This document shows positions 43,726 to 52,937 of a DNA stretch of 64,000 nucleotides, piece after piece. Source of the stretch: Rikenellaceae bacterium (lineage in GTDB: Bacteria > Bacteroidota > Bacteroidia > Bacteroidales > Rikenellaceae); NCBI GenBank assembly GCA_015059955.1, contig SUZK01000005.1, forward strand, positions 1 to 64,000. The letters run 5' to 3'. A model generated the notes under the pieces. The model was given only the letters and a program-made list of their open reading frames with translations. It did not search any database and had not been told where the DNA came from. A program made the translations under genes and the position numbers. Positions within the stretch are counted from its first letter, which is position 1. Each line of letters starts with the position of its first letter.

Positions 43726-44385
43726 ATGACTATTAAAGAGCGACTACATAGTATATTAGCGACACTCCCCGAGGGCGTAAGCCTTGTGGCTGTGTCGAAG
43801 TTCCACCCCGCAGAGCGTATCGAGGAGGCATACAACGCTGGCCAGCGTATCTTTGGCGAGAGCCGACCACAGGAGATGGCTGCCAAATACCCACTCCTAC
43901 CCAAAGATATAGAGTGGATGATGATTGGCCACCTGCAAACAAACAAGGTTAAGATGATAGCGCCGTTCGTTAAGATGATAGCCTCGGTGGACTCGGAGCG
44001 CCTTATAGAGGAGATAGAGAAGCAGGCGGCAAAGAACAACCGCACGATAGATATCCTTATCGAGGTGCACGTTGCCGACGAGCTGACAAAGTCGGGATGG
44101 TCGAAGGAGGAGCTTGATGCCTACCTCGCAACAGGGGCGTTGGAGAGGATGGAGCACGTGCGCGTGCGTGGCGTGATGACCATAGCCACAAACACCGACG
44201 ATGAGAGCATCGTGCGCCGTGACTTCCAGCGTATTAAGGATATATTCGAGGAGCTTAAACCTCGCTTCGATAGTGCGTTCGACACCCTCTCTATTGGTAT
44301 GTCCGACGACTACCCAATAGCTCTTGAGTATGGCTCGACGATGGTGCGCATAGGCACCGCCATCTTTGGCGCGAGGGAGTACTAA
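43726..44385 (+). CDS. YggS/PROSC-family PLP homeostasis protein
   Basis: LVAVSKFHPAERIEEAYNAGQRIFGESRPQEM, MIGHLQTNKVK, LSIGMSDDYPIALEYGSTMVRIGTAIFGARE. Confidence 0.95.
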   Translation: MTIKERLHSILATLPEGVSLVAVSKFHPAERIEEAYNAGQRIFGESRPQEMAAKYPLLPKDIEWMMIGHLQTNKVKMIAPFVKMIASVDSERLIEEIEKQAAKNNRTIDILIEVHVADELTKSGWSKEELDAYLATGALERMEHVRVRGVMTIATNTDDESIVRRDFQRIKDIFEELKPRFDSAFDTLSIGMSDDYPIALEYGSTMVRIGTAIFGAREY

Positions 44386-44520
44386 CGAGAGAAAAGAGGA
44401 AAGATAGGCAGCGAAGCCTGCGAGATGGGGAGGTAATAGGGAGTTTATGGGAGTTAAGGAGATTAATGAGCAAACCCTAAATTCTCTAAATTCCCTAACC
44501 GCAATTAGCACCGCAGCCCC

Positions 44521-44650
44521 AATTTGTTGTCAGAAGGCGTGAGATGTGGTGCATCGCAAAAGAGACTACCGCAGGATAGTACTATGACGTACAGCCTGCG
44601 GTAGTATACTTTTGGGATGGGCCGAGAATGACCCCTTATCACAACAAATT
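44521..44650. repeat. R2 element copy c
   Basis: AATTTGTTGTCAGAAGGCG..CCCCTTATCACAACAAATT; inner stem ACTACCGCAGG/CCTGCGGTAGT. Confidence 0.85.
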
Positions 44651-46000
44651 CTTGGGAAGTTGGTCAATGCTGGAAATGAATACAACCTCAATGCCCTTGG
44701 GTAGCTTCATTCCCTTGCGACTAAAGCTCGACACCACGATACGCTTAAAGCCCAAGCGTGCCGCCTCGGCTATGCGCTGCTCGGTGCGTGGTGCTGGGCG
44801 CACCTCACCAGAGAGGCCTATCTCGCCCGCACAACATACCCCATCAGATAGGGGGCGGTCGTAGTATGAGGAGATGATGGCTGCCACGACGGCGAGGTCC
44901 ATACCCGTATCTGAAATCTTGAAGCCACCGGCGAAGTTGAGGAATACATCCTTCTGGAACATCTTCATACCCACCCTCTTCTCGAGCACGGCAAGGAGCA
45001 TATTCAGACGACGCTGGTCGAAGCCCGTAGCTGAGCGCTGAGGCGTGCCATAGGCAGCAGCACTGACGAGTGCCTGTGCCTCGATAAGGTAGGGACGTAT
45101 GCCATCGACAGCAGCACCCACGGAGCACCCCGATAGTGGCTCATCGTAGTGCGACAGTAGCACCTCTGAGGGGTTGTCCACCTCTCTGAGTCCCGTCTCA
45201 AGCATCTCGAAGACGCCTATCTCCGACGTTGCACCAAAGCGGTTCTTGATGCCGCGAAGGATACGGTAGGTATGGTTGCCATCACCCTCGAACTGAAGCA
45301 CAACATCGACGATATGCTCCAATATCTTGGGGCCAGCGATGGTGCCATCCTTGGTGATGTGGCCTATTATAAATATGGAAGTGCCACTCGTCTTTGCCAC
45401 TTTAAGGAGCATTGCGGCGCACTCTCTAATCTGCGTCACACTACCTGCCGACGACTCAACAAGGTCGGTATAGATTGTCTGTATCGAGTCTATGATGACA
45501 ACATCGGGGCGCTGCTCCTCAATCTGCGCTACGATATTTTCGAGAAGCGTCTCGGTATATACCGTACACGCCTCGTTGTTTATGCCTATACGCTGTGCGC
45601 GCATCTTTATCTGCTCGGCAGACTCCTCACCCGAGACGTAGAGTGTCGCGAGGTGGTTATCTGTGAGTGCAAGTTGCAACGACAACGTTGACTTGCCTAT
45701 TCCTGGCTCACCGCCAAGCAAGACCAACGAGCCAGGGACAAGACCACCACCCAGCACTCTGTTGACCTCGGCATTGCCAACATCTATACGGCGCGTGGTA
45801 TTCTCGGCGATATCCTGCACCAAGCATGGCTCAGCCTTGGGCACCGAGGCCACACGCGAGGCCACCGACGATGACTCCTTGGCCACAACGTGTTCAGTGA
45901 TGGTGTTCCACTCGCCACACGAGGGGCACTTGCCGAGCCACTTAGGGGTCTCGTAGCCACATGCCGTACAGAAGTATGTGCGCTTGAGCTTGGCTGACAT
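44639..46000 (-). CDS. radA: DNA repair protein RadA
   Basis: Zn finger CTACGYETPKWLGKCPSCGEWNT, GGEPGIGKSTLSLQ, KNRFG, KDVFLNFAGG. Confidence 0.96.
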   Translation of the reverse strand: MSAKLKRTYFCTACGYETPKWLGKCPSCGEWNTITEHVVAKESSSVASRVASVPKAEPCLVQDIAENTTRRIDVGNAEVNRVLGGGLVPGSLVLLGGEPGIGKSTLSLQLALTDNHLATLYVSGEESAEQIKMRAQRIGINNEACTVYTETLLENIVAQIEEQRPDVVIIDSIQTIYTDLVESSAGSVTQIRECAAMLLKVAKTSGTSIFIIGHITKDGTIAGPKILEHIVDVVLQFEGDGNHTYRILRGIKNRFGATSEIGVFEMLETGLREVDNPSEVLLSHYDEPLSGCSVGAAVDGIRPYLIEAQALVSAAAYGTPQRSATGFDQRRLNMLLAVLEKRVGMKMFQKDVFLNFAGGFKISDTGMDLAVVAAIISSYYDRPLSDGVCCAGEIGLSGEVRPAPRTEQRIAEAARLGFKRIVVSSFSRKGMKLPKGIEVVFISSIDQLPKNLL

Positions 46001-46002
46001 GG

Positions 46003-47358
46003 TTAACTAAATAGTTTTATGATATCGTTGCCATTGGCATATATAAGCAGTGCAAAGAGGATAAAGAGACCTATCCACTGCATAATCTCCATAAACTTAT
46101 CGCTTGGCTTGCGGCGCGTGATAAGCTCCCAGAGGGTAAACAACGCATGACCGCCATCGAGGCCCGGAATAGGAAGGAGGTTCATCACAGCAAGCATAAT
46201 AGAGATAAGTGCTGTAATACGCCAGAAGCTATACCAGTCCCATGTATCGGGGAAGACTCCGCCAATAGAGAGGAAGCCGCCGACCTCCTTATATAGTTTC
46301 GTATCGGGGTTGACTATCATCTTGAGCTGCTCCCAGTATGATGCTATCTCCTGACCCGCCATCTTGATGCCGGCAGGGATAGACTCGAAGAAGCCATACT
46401 CCTTATGTGTAGGTGTCACATCCTCGACACTCTGAAGCTCAACACCTATGTGACCCTCGCCATCTATGGCTGTGGGGATAACGACCTCGGTGGCCGCCAT
46501 CTTACCGAGGCTATCGGCCTCGTAGCGCAAGACGGTGATATCGACACTCTTACCCTTATGCTCCATAAGCTCCGTGCGGATAAGTTCACCGCTATATAGA
46601 CGCTTGTCACCTACGGCAACAATCTGGTCGCCTCGCTGATATCCCGCCTCGACAGCACTATCGAAGGTTGGCTTCTCGACGATGAGAGGCGAGACAATAG
46701 GGCTATACATACCCTTATAGTTGCCACTCTCGCGCATCGCCACAAGCTTTGCAAGAGGTATATCCATGCGGATTGTATCACGGTCACGTACAAGCTCTAC
46801 GGTGCGGTCCTCGTCGGCAATAAGGAGGTTGTAGCCTATCTCCTGGGCATCGCCAATCTTCTCACCGTCGATAGATAGGATGCGGTCGCGGTCCTTGAAG
46901 CCAAGCGCCTTACCTGCATCACTAAAGGCATAGCCATGGACAGCGCTATCGTTATGCAGATAGCTCTCACCCCATGTAAAGAGCATACCCGAGTAGATAA
47001 TCATCGCCAACACAACGTTCATGAAGACACCCGCAACCATCACTATAAGGCGCTGCCATGCAGGCTTAGTGCGGAACTCCCAAGGCTGTGGGGGTAGCTT
47101 CATCTGCTCGGTATTCATCGACTCGTCAATCATACCCGCCAACGACACGTAGCCACCAAGTGGCAACCATCCTACTCCATACTCCGTTTCACCAATCTTC
47201 TTCTTGTAGAGGGTGAACCATGGGTTGAAGAAGATATAGAACTTCTCGACACGTATCTTGAAGATGCGCGCCGCGATGTAGTGTCCAAACTCGTGTATCA
47301 TCACCAGCAGTGACAACGACACGAAGAACTGAATTACTTTGATTAAAATCACACTCAT
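46003..47358 (-). CDS. rseP: RIP metalloprotease RseP
   Basis: MIHEFGHYIAA (HEXXH), PDZ-like region, NLLPIPGLDGGHALF. Confidence 0.95.
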   Translation of the reverse strand: MSVILIKVIQFFVSLSLLVMIHEFGHYIAARIFKIRVEKFYIFFNPWFTLYKKKIGETEYGVGWLPLGGYVSLAGMIDESMNTEQMKLPPQPWEFRTKPAWQRLIVMVAGVFMNVVLAMIIYSGMLFTWGESYLHNDSAVHGYAFSDAGKALGFKDRDRILSIDGEKIGDAQEIGYNLLIADEDRTVELVRDRDTIRMDIPLAKLVAMRESGNYKGMYSPIVSPLIVEKPTFDSAVEAGYQRGDQIVAVGDKRLYSGELIRTELMEHKGKSVDITVLRYEADSLGKMAATEVVIPTAIDGEGHIGVELQSVEDVTPTHKEYGFFESIPAGIKMAGQEIASYWEQLKMIVNPDTKLYKEVGGFLSIGGVFPDTWDWYSFWRITALISIMLAVMNLLPIPGLDGGHALFTLWELITRRKPSDKFMEIMQWIGLFILFALLIYANGNDIIKLFS

Positions 47359-47382
47359 AGTTATCTCTGTTTTTTCTCTTTT

Positions 47383-48552
47383 TTAGTAGTTTAGTTGGCC
47401 GATGTAGGACTCTGCCAACGTACGCACCTCGGCATCTACCCTATCATAGTCCTCGATGGTTGGGCGCTCTACGAAGGTGGCATTGTCAAGGGCATAGCGT
47501 ATCGTGGCGACGATATCCGTAAGGCGGCATCGCTTAGCCAAGAAGGCTGCCACAGCGACCTCATTTGCTGCGTTCATAATGCAGGGTGCGGTGCCACCAC
47601 GACGCAACACCTCATAGGCGATATCCAAGGCGGGGTACTTCTCGCGGTCTACATCGCTGAACGTAAGCATCGGGTAGTCGAGCATCGAGAATGGTGTATT
47701 TGCCTCCAAAGCTCTATCGGGGTATAGCAGGGCATAGCTGATTGGCGTGTGCATATCTGCATTACCGAGCTGCGCCTTGACAGCACCATCCTTAAACTCG
47801 ACCATAGAGTGAACGATGGCCTGCGGGTGGATGACAACCTTGATGTTGTCGGGCGACATATCGAACAACCAGCGTGCCTCGATGACCTCGAAGCCCTTGT
47901 TTACGAGCGTCGCCGAGTCGATGGTAATCTTAGCCCCCATGCTCCACTGCGGATGCTGTAACGCCTCCTCAGGAGTTACATCGGCAAGGCGCTCACGGGG
48001 TACATCACGCAACGAGCCACCACTGCATGTGATGATAAGGTTGCGCACACTCTCGCGCTTCTCGCCCTCCAAGCACTGCTTTATTGCCGAGTGCTCCGAG
48101 TCGATAGGGAGTATCTCTATGCCCTTGTCGCGTGCTGCCGCCATGACAATATCGCCTGCAACGACAAGCGTCTCCTTATTAGCCAAGGCTATGCGCTTGC
48201 CACTCTCTATGGCGCGCAACGTAGGATGCAGACCGGCATAGCCCACCAAGGCGTTGACGACCATATCCACATCGTCGGTAGAGGCAACATACTCTATGGC
48301 CTCGCTACCCACAAGTACCTCGACATCGGTATCGGCAAGGGCGTCACGTAGCTGTTGTTCGTAGCGTGCATCTCCAATGACGACACGGCGTGCACCAAAC
48401 TCACGAGCCACCGCGGCAAGTTCCTGCCAACGGCTCTGTGCCACAGCCGCCACAAGCGTAAAGCGCTCGGGCATACGGCGTATTATGTCGAGAGTCTGCA
48501 TGCCAATGGAGCCAGTAGCACCCAGTAGCGCTATGTTATAGTGTTGTACCAT
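47383..48552 (-). CDS. dxr: 1-deoxy-D-xylulose-5-phosphate reductoisomerase
   Basis: LLGATGSIGMQTLDIIRR, ALANKETLVVAGD, PIDSEHSAIKQCL, HPQWSMGAKITIDSATLVNKGFEVIEA. Confidence 0.96.
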   Translation of the reverse strand: MVQHYNIALLGATGSIGMQTLDIIRRMPERFTLVAAVAQSRWQELAAVAREFGARRVVIGDARYEQQLRDALADTDVEVLVGSEAIEYVASTDDVDMVVNALVGYAGLHPTLRAIESGKRIALANKETLVVAGDIVMAAARDKGIEILPIDSEHSAIKQCLEGEKRESVRNLIITCSGGSLRDVPRERLADVTPEEALQHPQWSMGAKITIDSATLVNKGFEVIEARWLFDMSPDNIKVVIHPQAIVHSMVEFKDGAVKAQLGNADMHTPISYALLYPDRALEANTPFSMLDYPMLTFSDVDREKYPALDIAYEVLRRGGTAPCIMNAANEVAVAAFLAKRCRLTDIVATIRYALDNATFVERPTIEDYDRVDAEVRTLAESYIGQLNY

Positions 48553-48554
48553 GG

Positions 48555-49427
48555 CTACTTACCTCCAAAGATATATAGTTCAGGGTTTACAGGAACGCCA
48601 TCGCGCCACAACTCCAAAACGAGCTCTGCAGCGTGTGTCGTATCATCAATCTCGAGGCTACCTACACGACCGATGACCGTACCAGCAAGCACTGACTGAC
48701 CACGACGCACGAGCACCTCGCTGAGGTTCTTATACACCGAGACATAACCACCACTATGCTGCACCGAGATTGAGGCGTAGCCATCGCTAAAGTTGTTGAT
48801 GGCGATAACGGTACCAGCCTCAACAGACTTCACCGTAGCGTCGGTAGATGTCGGTGTTAGAACGATGTCGAAGTCCGACTGCGGAGAGTCGAAGCCTCGT
48901 GATAGGTGGCCATCGAGAGGCATGGCAAATATTGGGGCCTCGATCTTTGGGCGCTTGGTATTCGAGAGTGCATACTCGCTACCTTCGCTCTCCATCTGAG
49001 CACGTAGTAGCGAGTCGGCCTCGTTACGCTCGACGGTTGTCTTGTCGTAGCGTGTGCCATCGCTGAGGGCCGTAGACTGTGATGCAGGGGTACTACCATT
49101 TAGGATGGTTGTCACCGACTCGTAGTACTCCAACATATCGTTCATCTCCTGCTCCATACCATCGAGGCGCAAGATAGATGCTGTCATCTCGTCGTGCATC
49201 TTCTCATTCTGCGTGCGATACGAGGGGAAGATGTCGAGAATTGAGGTGTATGCCATGAGTAGCATCAAGCCCACGAACATGATGACAACGAGGGCAAAGA
49301 GACTACCCCACAACCCGATGGGCGAGAGGTTGAGCTTCCAATGCACCTCTCCCGACTCTCTGTCGCGCATCGATAGTTGACGCTTGTCGGTGAGGAAATT
49401 CCAGATATTTCGAAACATATACTTCAA
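48555..49427 (-). CDS. M23-family peptidase (murein hydrolase-like)
   Basis: N-terminal TM; coiled region; VLTPTSTDATVKSVEAGTVIAI..GYASISVQHSGGYVSVYKNLSEVLVRRGQSVLAGTVIG. Confidence 0.82.
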   Translation of the reverse strand: MKYMFRNIWNFLTDKRQLSMRDRESGEVHWKLNLSPIGLWGSLFALVVIMFVGLMLLMAYTSILDIFPSYRTQNEKMHDEMTASILRLDGMEQEMNDMLEYYESVTTILNGSTPASQSTALSDGTRYDKTTVERNEADSLLRAQMESEGSEYALSNTKRPKIEAPIFAMPLDGHLSRGFDSPQSDFDIVLTPTSTDATVKSVEAGTVIAINNFSDGYASISVQHSGGYVSVYKNLSEVLVRRGQSVLAGTVIGRVGSLEIDDTTHAAELVLELWRDGVPVNPELYIFGGK

Positions 49428-49503
49428 ACTTTGATGTTAGTGACCCATATCGGCCAACACATATATAATAATTCGTGCAAAGATACAAAATTGATTGGGA
49501 TAG

Positions 49504-49535
49504 TTTGCAATTTGCGCATAACTTTTTTACCTTTG
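49504..49535 (+). promoter_or_regulatory. Bacteroidales-type promoter of nucleotidyltransferase gene
   Basis: TTTG (49504-49507), 20-nt spacer, TACCTTTG (49528-49535). Confidence 0.7.
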
Positions 49536-49568
49536 CGCTACAAAAAACTAATTTAACACTACATTTCT

Positions 49569-50480
49569 ATGGTAAAACCAACTCTTTTAGTATTGGCTGC
49601 GGGCATGGGCTCACGCTACGGTTCGCTCAAACAGATGGATGGTGTAGGCCCCAATGGTGAGGCAATCATTGACTACTCGGTATATGACGCTATACGTGCA
49701 GGTTTCGGCAAGGTGGTATTCGTAATACGCCACTCGTTTGCCGAGGAGTTTGCCGAGGTATTCAACGCCGAGCGCTTCGGCAATAAGATTGAGGTTGTCT
49801 ACGTATATCAGGAGCTCGACTACCTCCCCGAGGGCTTCGTGTTGCCTGCTGAGCGCGTCAAGCCATGGGGCACAAACCACGCCGTGATGATGGCAGCGGA
49901 GGTTATCAACGAGCCATTTGCCGTAATCAACGCCGACGACTTCTATGGTCGTGACTCTTACGCTGTTATAGGCAACTACCTATCGCAGCTTGAGGGCTCA
50001 GAGGGTAAGTACTGCATGGTGGGCTACGAGGTGTGCAAGACCCTCTCGGAGAATGGCACCGTATCGCGTGGCGTATGCACCGTGGATGATGAGGGCAACC
50101 TAACAAGCATGGTGGAGCGCACGAAGATTGAGCGCGTGAATGGTACCATCGTCTTCCACGACAATGGCGACGACGAGCCACTTGCCGAGAATACCCCTGT
50201 GTCAATGAACCTCTTTGGCTTCACACCCGACTACTTCCGCCACTCGAAGGCATATTTCTCGGAGTTTTTGAAGGCAAATATCGACAACCTCAAGTCGGAG
50301 TTCTTCATCCCGCTTATGGTCAATAAGGTGATTACCGACGGCACGGCTACGATGCGCGTACTATCGACCACATCTAACTGGTTTGGCGTTACTTACAAGG
50401 AGGATAAGCCACAGCTTATGGCAAAGATTGAGGAGCTTATCGCCGATGGTGTATACCCTCGCAACTTGTGGGAGAGATAG
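49569..50480 (+). CDS. Sugar-phosphate nucleotidyltransferase family protein
   Basis: LVLAAGMGSRYGSLKQMDGVGPNGEAIIDYSVYDA, INADDFYG. Confidence 0.85.
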   Translation: MVKPTLLVLAAGMGSRYGSLKQMDGVGPNGEAIIDYSVYDAIRAGFGKVVFVIRHSFAEEFAEVFNAERFGNKIEVVYVYQELDYLPEGFVLPAERVKPWGTNHAVMMAAEVINEPFAVINADDFYGRDSYAVIGNYLSQLEGSEGKYCMVGYEVCKTLSENGTVSRGVCTVDDEGNLTSMVERTKIERVNGTIVFHDNGDDEPLAENTPVSMNLFGFTPDYFRHSKAYFSEFLKANIDNLKSEFFIPLMVNKVITDGTATMRVLSTTSNWFGVTYKEDKPQLMAKIEELIADGVYPRNLWER

Positions 50481-50500
50481 TAGATATATTCTACGGCATA

Positions 50501-50787
50501 AGAGGCTGAATAAAAAGTATTTTAGCCATCCCCAATTAGGAGGTTGAATAAAAAGATGTAGTTTTAGGCCTGCGAAGCCCGAAAAAGCGGAGTTTACTCG
50601 GCGTAAATGAGCATTTTGAGGGCGAGCTGTTTTGTTGGCAGAAGACATTAGATACAACGCTCGGTGAATTTCTTGACGATGGGCTGTACTTTGTGGTACT
50701 GCCCATTGACAAGATAATTCATTAGCGGTAGTAGATGATGTCTTATCACAACAAAGAACGACAAAATACACTTTTTATTCAGCCTCT
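50501..50787 (+). repeat. R1 element copy D, interrupted by R2-d
   Basis: R1 sequence 50501-50627 and 50757-50787; left end is chimeric (agaggctgaataaaaagtattttagccatcccc). Confidence 0.9.
50628..50756. repeat. R2 element copy d, nested in R1-D
   Basis: tgttttgttggcagaagacatt..gatgtcttatcacaacaaag; inserted at gagggcgagc^aacgac. Confidence 0.9.
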
Positions 50788-50794
50788 TTTGTTA

Positions 50795-51988
50795 TTATTT
50801 AATCTGTTTTGCCACCATCCAACGAGCCAACGACTCGGCAGCAACACCCCTCTCGATAAGGCCTAAACGCTCATCCAAGAAGCGCTCCAATGAGAGTTTA
50901 TAGCTCTCAATATCGAAGTCCTCGATGGTAGCAACAAGGGCATCAACATCGCGCGACAAAGGGAATGGCAGCTCTCTGAAATCGTAGTAGTAGCCACGGT
51001 CGTATTGCTCGACATCGGTGGCATATAGAAGGCAGGGGCGGCGTAGCATAGCGTAGTCGAACATCGAACTTGAGTAGTCCGTAATGAGCATATCGCTGAC
51101 GCATAGCAACTCCTGCATATCGGGGTAGCATGTAACATCTACCACTGCAGGGTTGCTTGTAAGCGACGAGGTGTCGACCTTACCTATAAGGTTGGGGTGC
51201 AGGCGCATAAGAAGGCTTACCTTAGCGCCAAACATACGTTCTAAACAAGGGATGACCCTATCCCAGTCGATACTGTATGGCTCTATTGTACCACTGCGAC
51301 GAAACGTTGGTGCATATAGCACAATACGGCCATCATCGGGCAAGTTATACTGCTCTACAATACTCTTCCTCAGCCGATTATGTAACCCCTTATTAAAGAA
51401 TATATCGTTACGTGGGATACCCATCTCGAGTATCTCGCCCTCGTACCAGAAACTACGCTTTATAAGCTCTGTATTTGCCCTACATCCCGATATCATCAAG
51501 TCACACACCTTGGAGTCGCGCTTTGCCTTCTGCACATAGCTGAAGCCGAGTCTATCTTCGACATCGCGCTCGACGCGCTTGAGGGCTGCGCCACCATGCC
51601 ACAGCATAAGATACTTCTGTTCGGGGCGCTTATGCCAATATACGTGCCATGGGTCTGTACGAGAGTTGGTAACCAAGAACTCAGCACTCGCCATGGTTTT
51701 GAGATACTCCCATGTACGAAACCTAACACAGCGAATACGACTATCTACGGCCGAGGTATCTACACCACGACGAAAGACCCACACAATCTCCATATCAGGG
51801 TGATGTTCAAGCAGATACTCTGATATATATCGAGGATTACACCCATACTGTTTATAGTTATACGCCCAGCATACTACCCTGCTGCGCTTCACCTTAACGA
51901 AGCATCGGGCAACGAGCGAGAGTATATTGCCATAGAGTTTGATAGTGCGGTTTAAAGCCCACGCCATGGCGCCACCTATTTTCATCAT
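50795..51988 (-). CDS. CDP-glycerol glycerophosphotransferase family protein (TagB/TagF-like)
   Basis: MLWHGGAALKRVERDV, YAPTFRRSG, LLMRLHPNL, MLITDYSSSMFDYAMLRRPCLLYATDVEQYDR. Confidence 0.9.
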   Translation of the reverse strand: MMKIGGAMAWALNRTIKLYGNILSLVARCFVKVKRSRVVCWAYNYKQYGCNPRYISEYLLEHHPDMEIVWVFRRGVDTSAVDSRIRCVRFRTWEYLKTMASAEFLVTNSRTDPWHVYWHKRPEQKYLMLWHGGAALKRVERDVEDRLGFSYVQKAKRDSKVCDLMISGCRANTELIKRSFWYEGEILEMGIPRNDIFFNKGLHNRLRKSIVEQYNLPDDGRIVLYAPTFRRSGTIEPYSIDWDRVIPCLERMFGAKVSLLMRLHPNLIGKVDTSSLTSNPAVVDVTCYPDMQELLCVSDMLITDYSSSMFDYAMLRRPCLLYATDVEQYDRGYYYDFRELPFPLSRDVDALVATIEDFDIESYKLSLERFLDERLGLIERGVAAESLARWMVAKQIK

Positions 51989-52068
51989 TTACCAAGTTAA
52001 GCGTCTATTATTAATACAAAGATAGGAAAATTATTCGCAAATGGAAAAAATTTTGTACATTTGCATCT

Positions 52069-52929
52069 ATGAATGAAGAGAAACCTACGTGCGACAATAT
52101 ATACTCGTTTGATGCAAAGGCGTTGCGCGAGCGCTACAACCCCGATGGCTCGGCACTGCGTCGTGACCAGTTGGAGCTGCTCAAGATGCTCGAGCATGTG
52201 GCTAAGATTTGCGACGAGAACGATATCAAGTGGTGGCTAAGTTCGGGAACACTCCTCGGCGCGGCGCGTCACAAGGGGTTTATCCCGTGGGATGACGACA
52301 TCGACATCGTGATGCTACGCAAGGACTATCGTCGCTTGGAGCGAATACTACGCAAGCAGAACGACCCCGACTATGTGCTACACTCGATGCGTAGCGATGT
52401 GGAGTATGTCAACTGCTTCGGCAAGTACCGCAAGCGCGCAGGGCGCATAGAGTCGTCAGGCAGACGCTACGACTACTACAAATGGTGCGGCATAGGCTTC
52501 GATATCTTCACCATCGAGAAGACGAGCTTCTTTGCGGCAAAGGCAGCGAGCACCATTTATGGCAATATCCAGCACCTCACATCGTACATACGATGGGGAT
52601 GGTTGCGCAAGCCTCTGATACGCCTCATCGAGCTACTATGCTTAGGCATAATCTTCCCCGTACTGCGCCTCATAGGTCTTATCAACCCCAAGGGCGAGTA
52701 TCACTACTCATTGGGACAGGGATGGTCACGCCACACATTCCTTGCGAAGGATACCTTCCCACTCACTACGGCCACATTCGAGGGAGACTCCTTTCCCGTG
52801 CCACGAGATATGGATGCCTACCTCACAAGGGTCTATGGTGACTGGCGCAAGCTACCCAACGACGAAACGATAAAACGCTGTATACACTGCAAGGAGTATC
52901 TGCGCGAGATATACGGCAAACAAGCATAA
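52069..52929 (+). CDS. LicD-family phosphotransferase
   Basis: LKMLEHVAKICDENDIKWWLSSGTLLGAARHKGFIPWDDDIDIVMLRKDYRRL. Confidence 0.92.
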   Translation: MNEEKPTCDNIYSFDAKALRERYNPDGSALRRDQLELLKMLEHVAKICDENDIKWWLSSGTLLGAARHKGFIPWDDDIDIVMLRKDYRRLERILRKQNDPDYVLHSMRSDVEYVNCFGKYRKRAGRIESSGRRYDYYKWCGIGFDIFTIEKTSFFAAKAASTIYGNIQHLTSYIRWGWLRKPLIRLIELLCLGIIFPVLRLIGLINPKGEYHYSLGQGWSRHTFLAKDTFPLTTATFEGDSFPVPRDMDAYLTRVYGDWRKLPNDETIKRCIHCKEYLREIYGKQA

Positions 52930-52937
52930 ACAATCGA

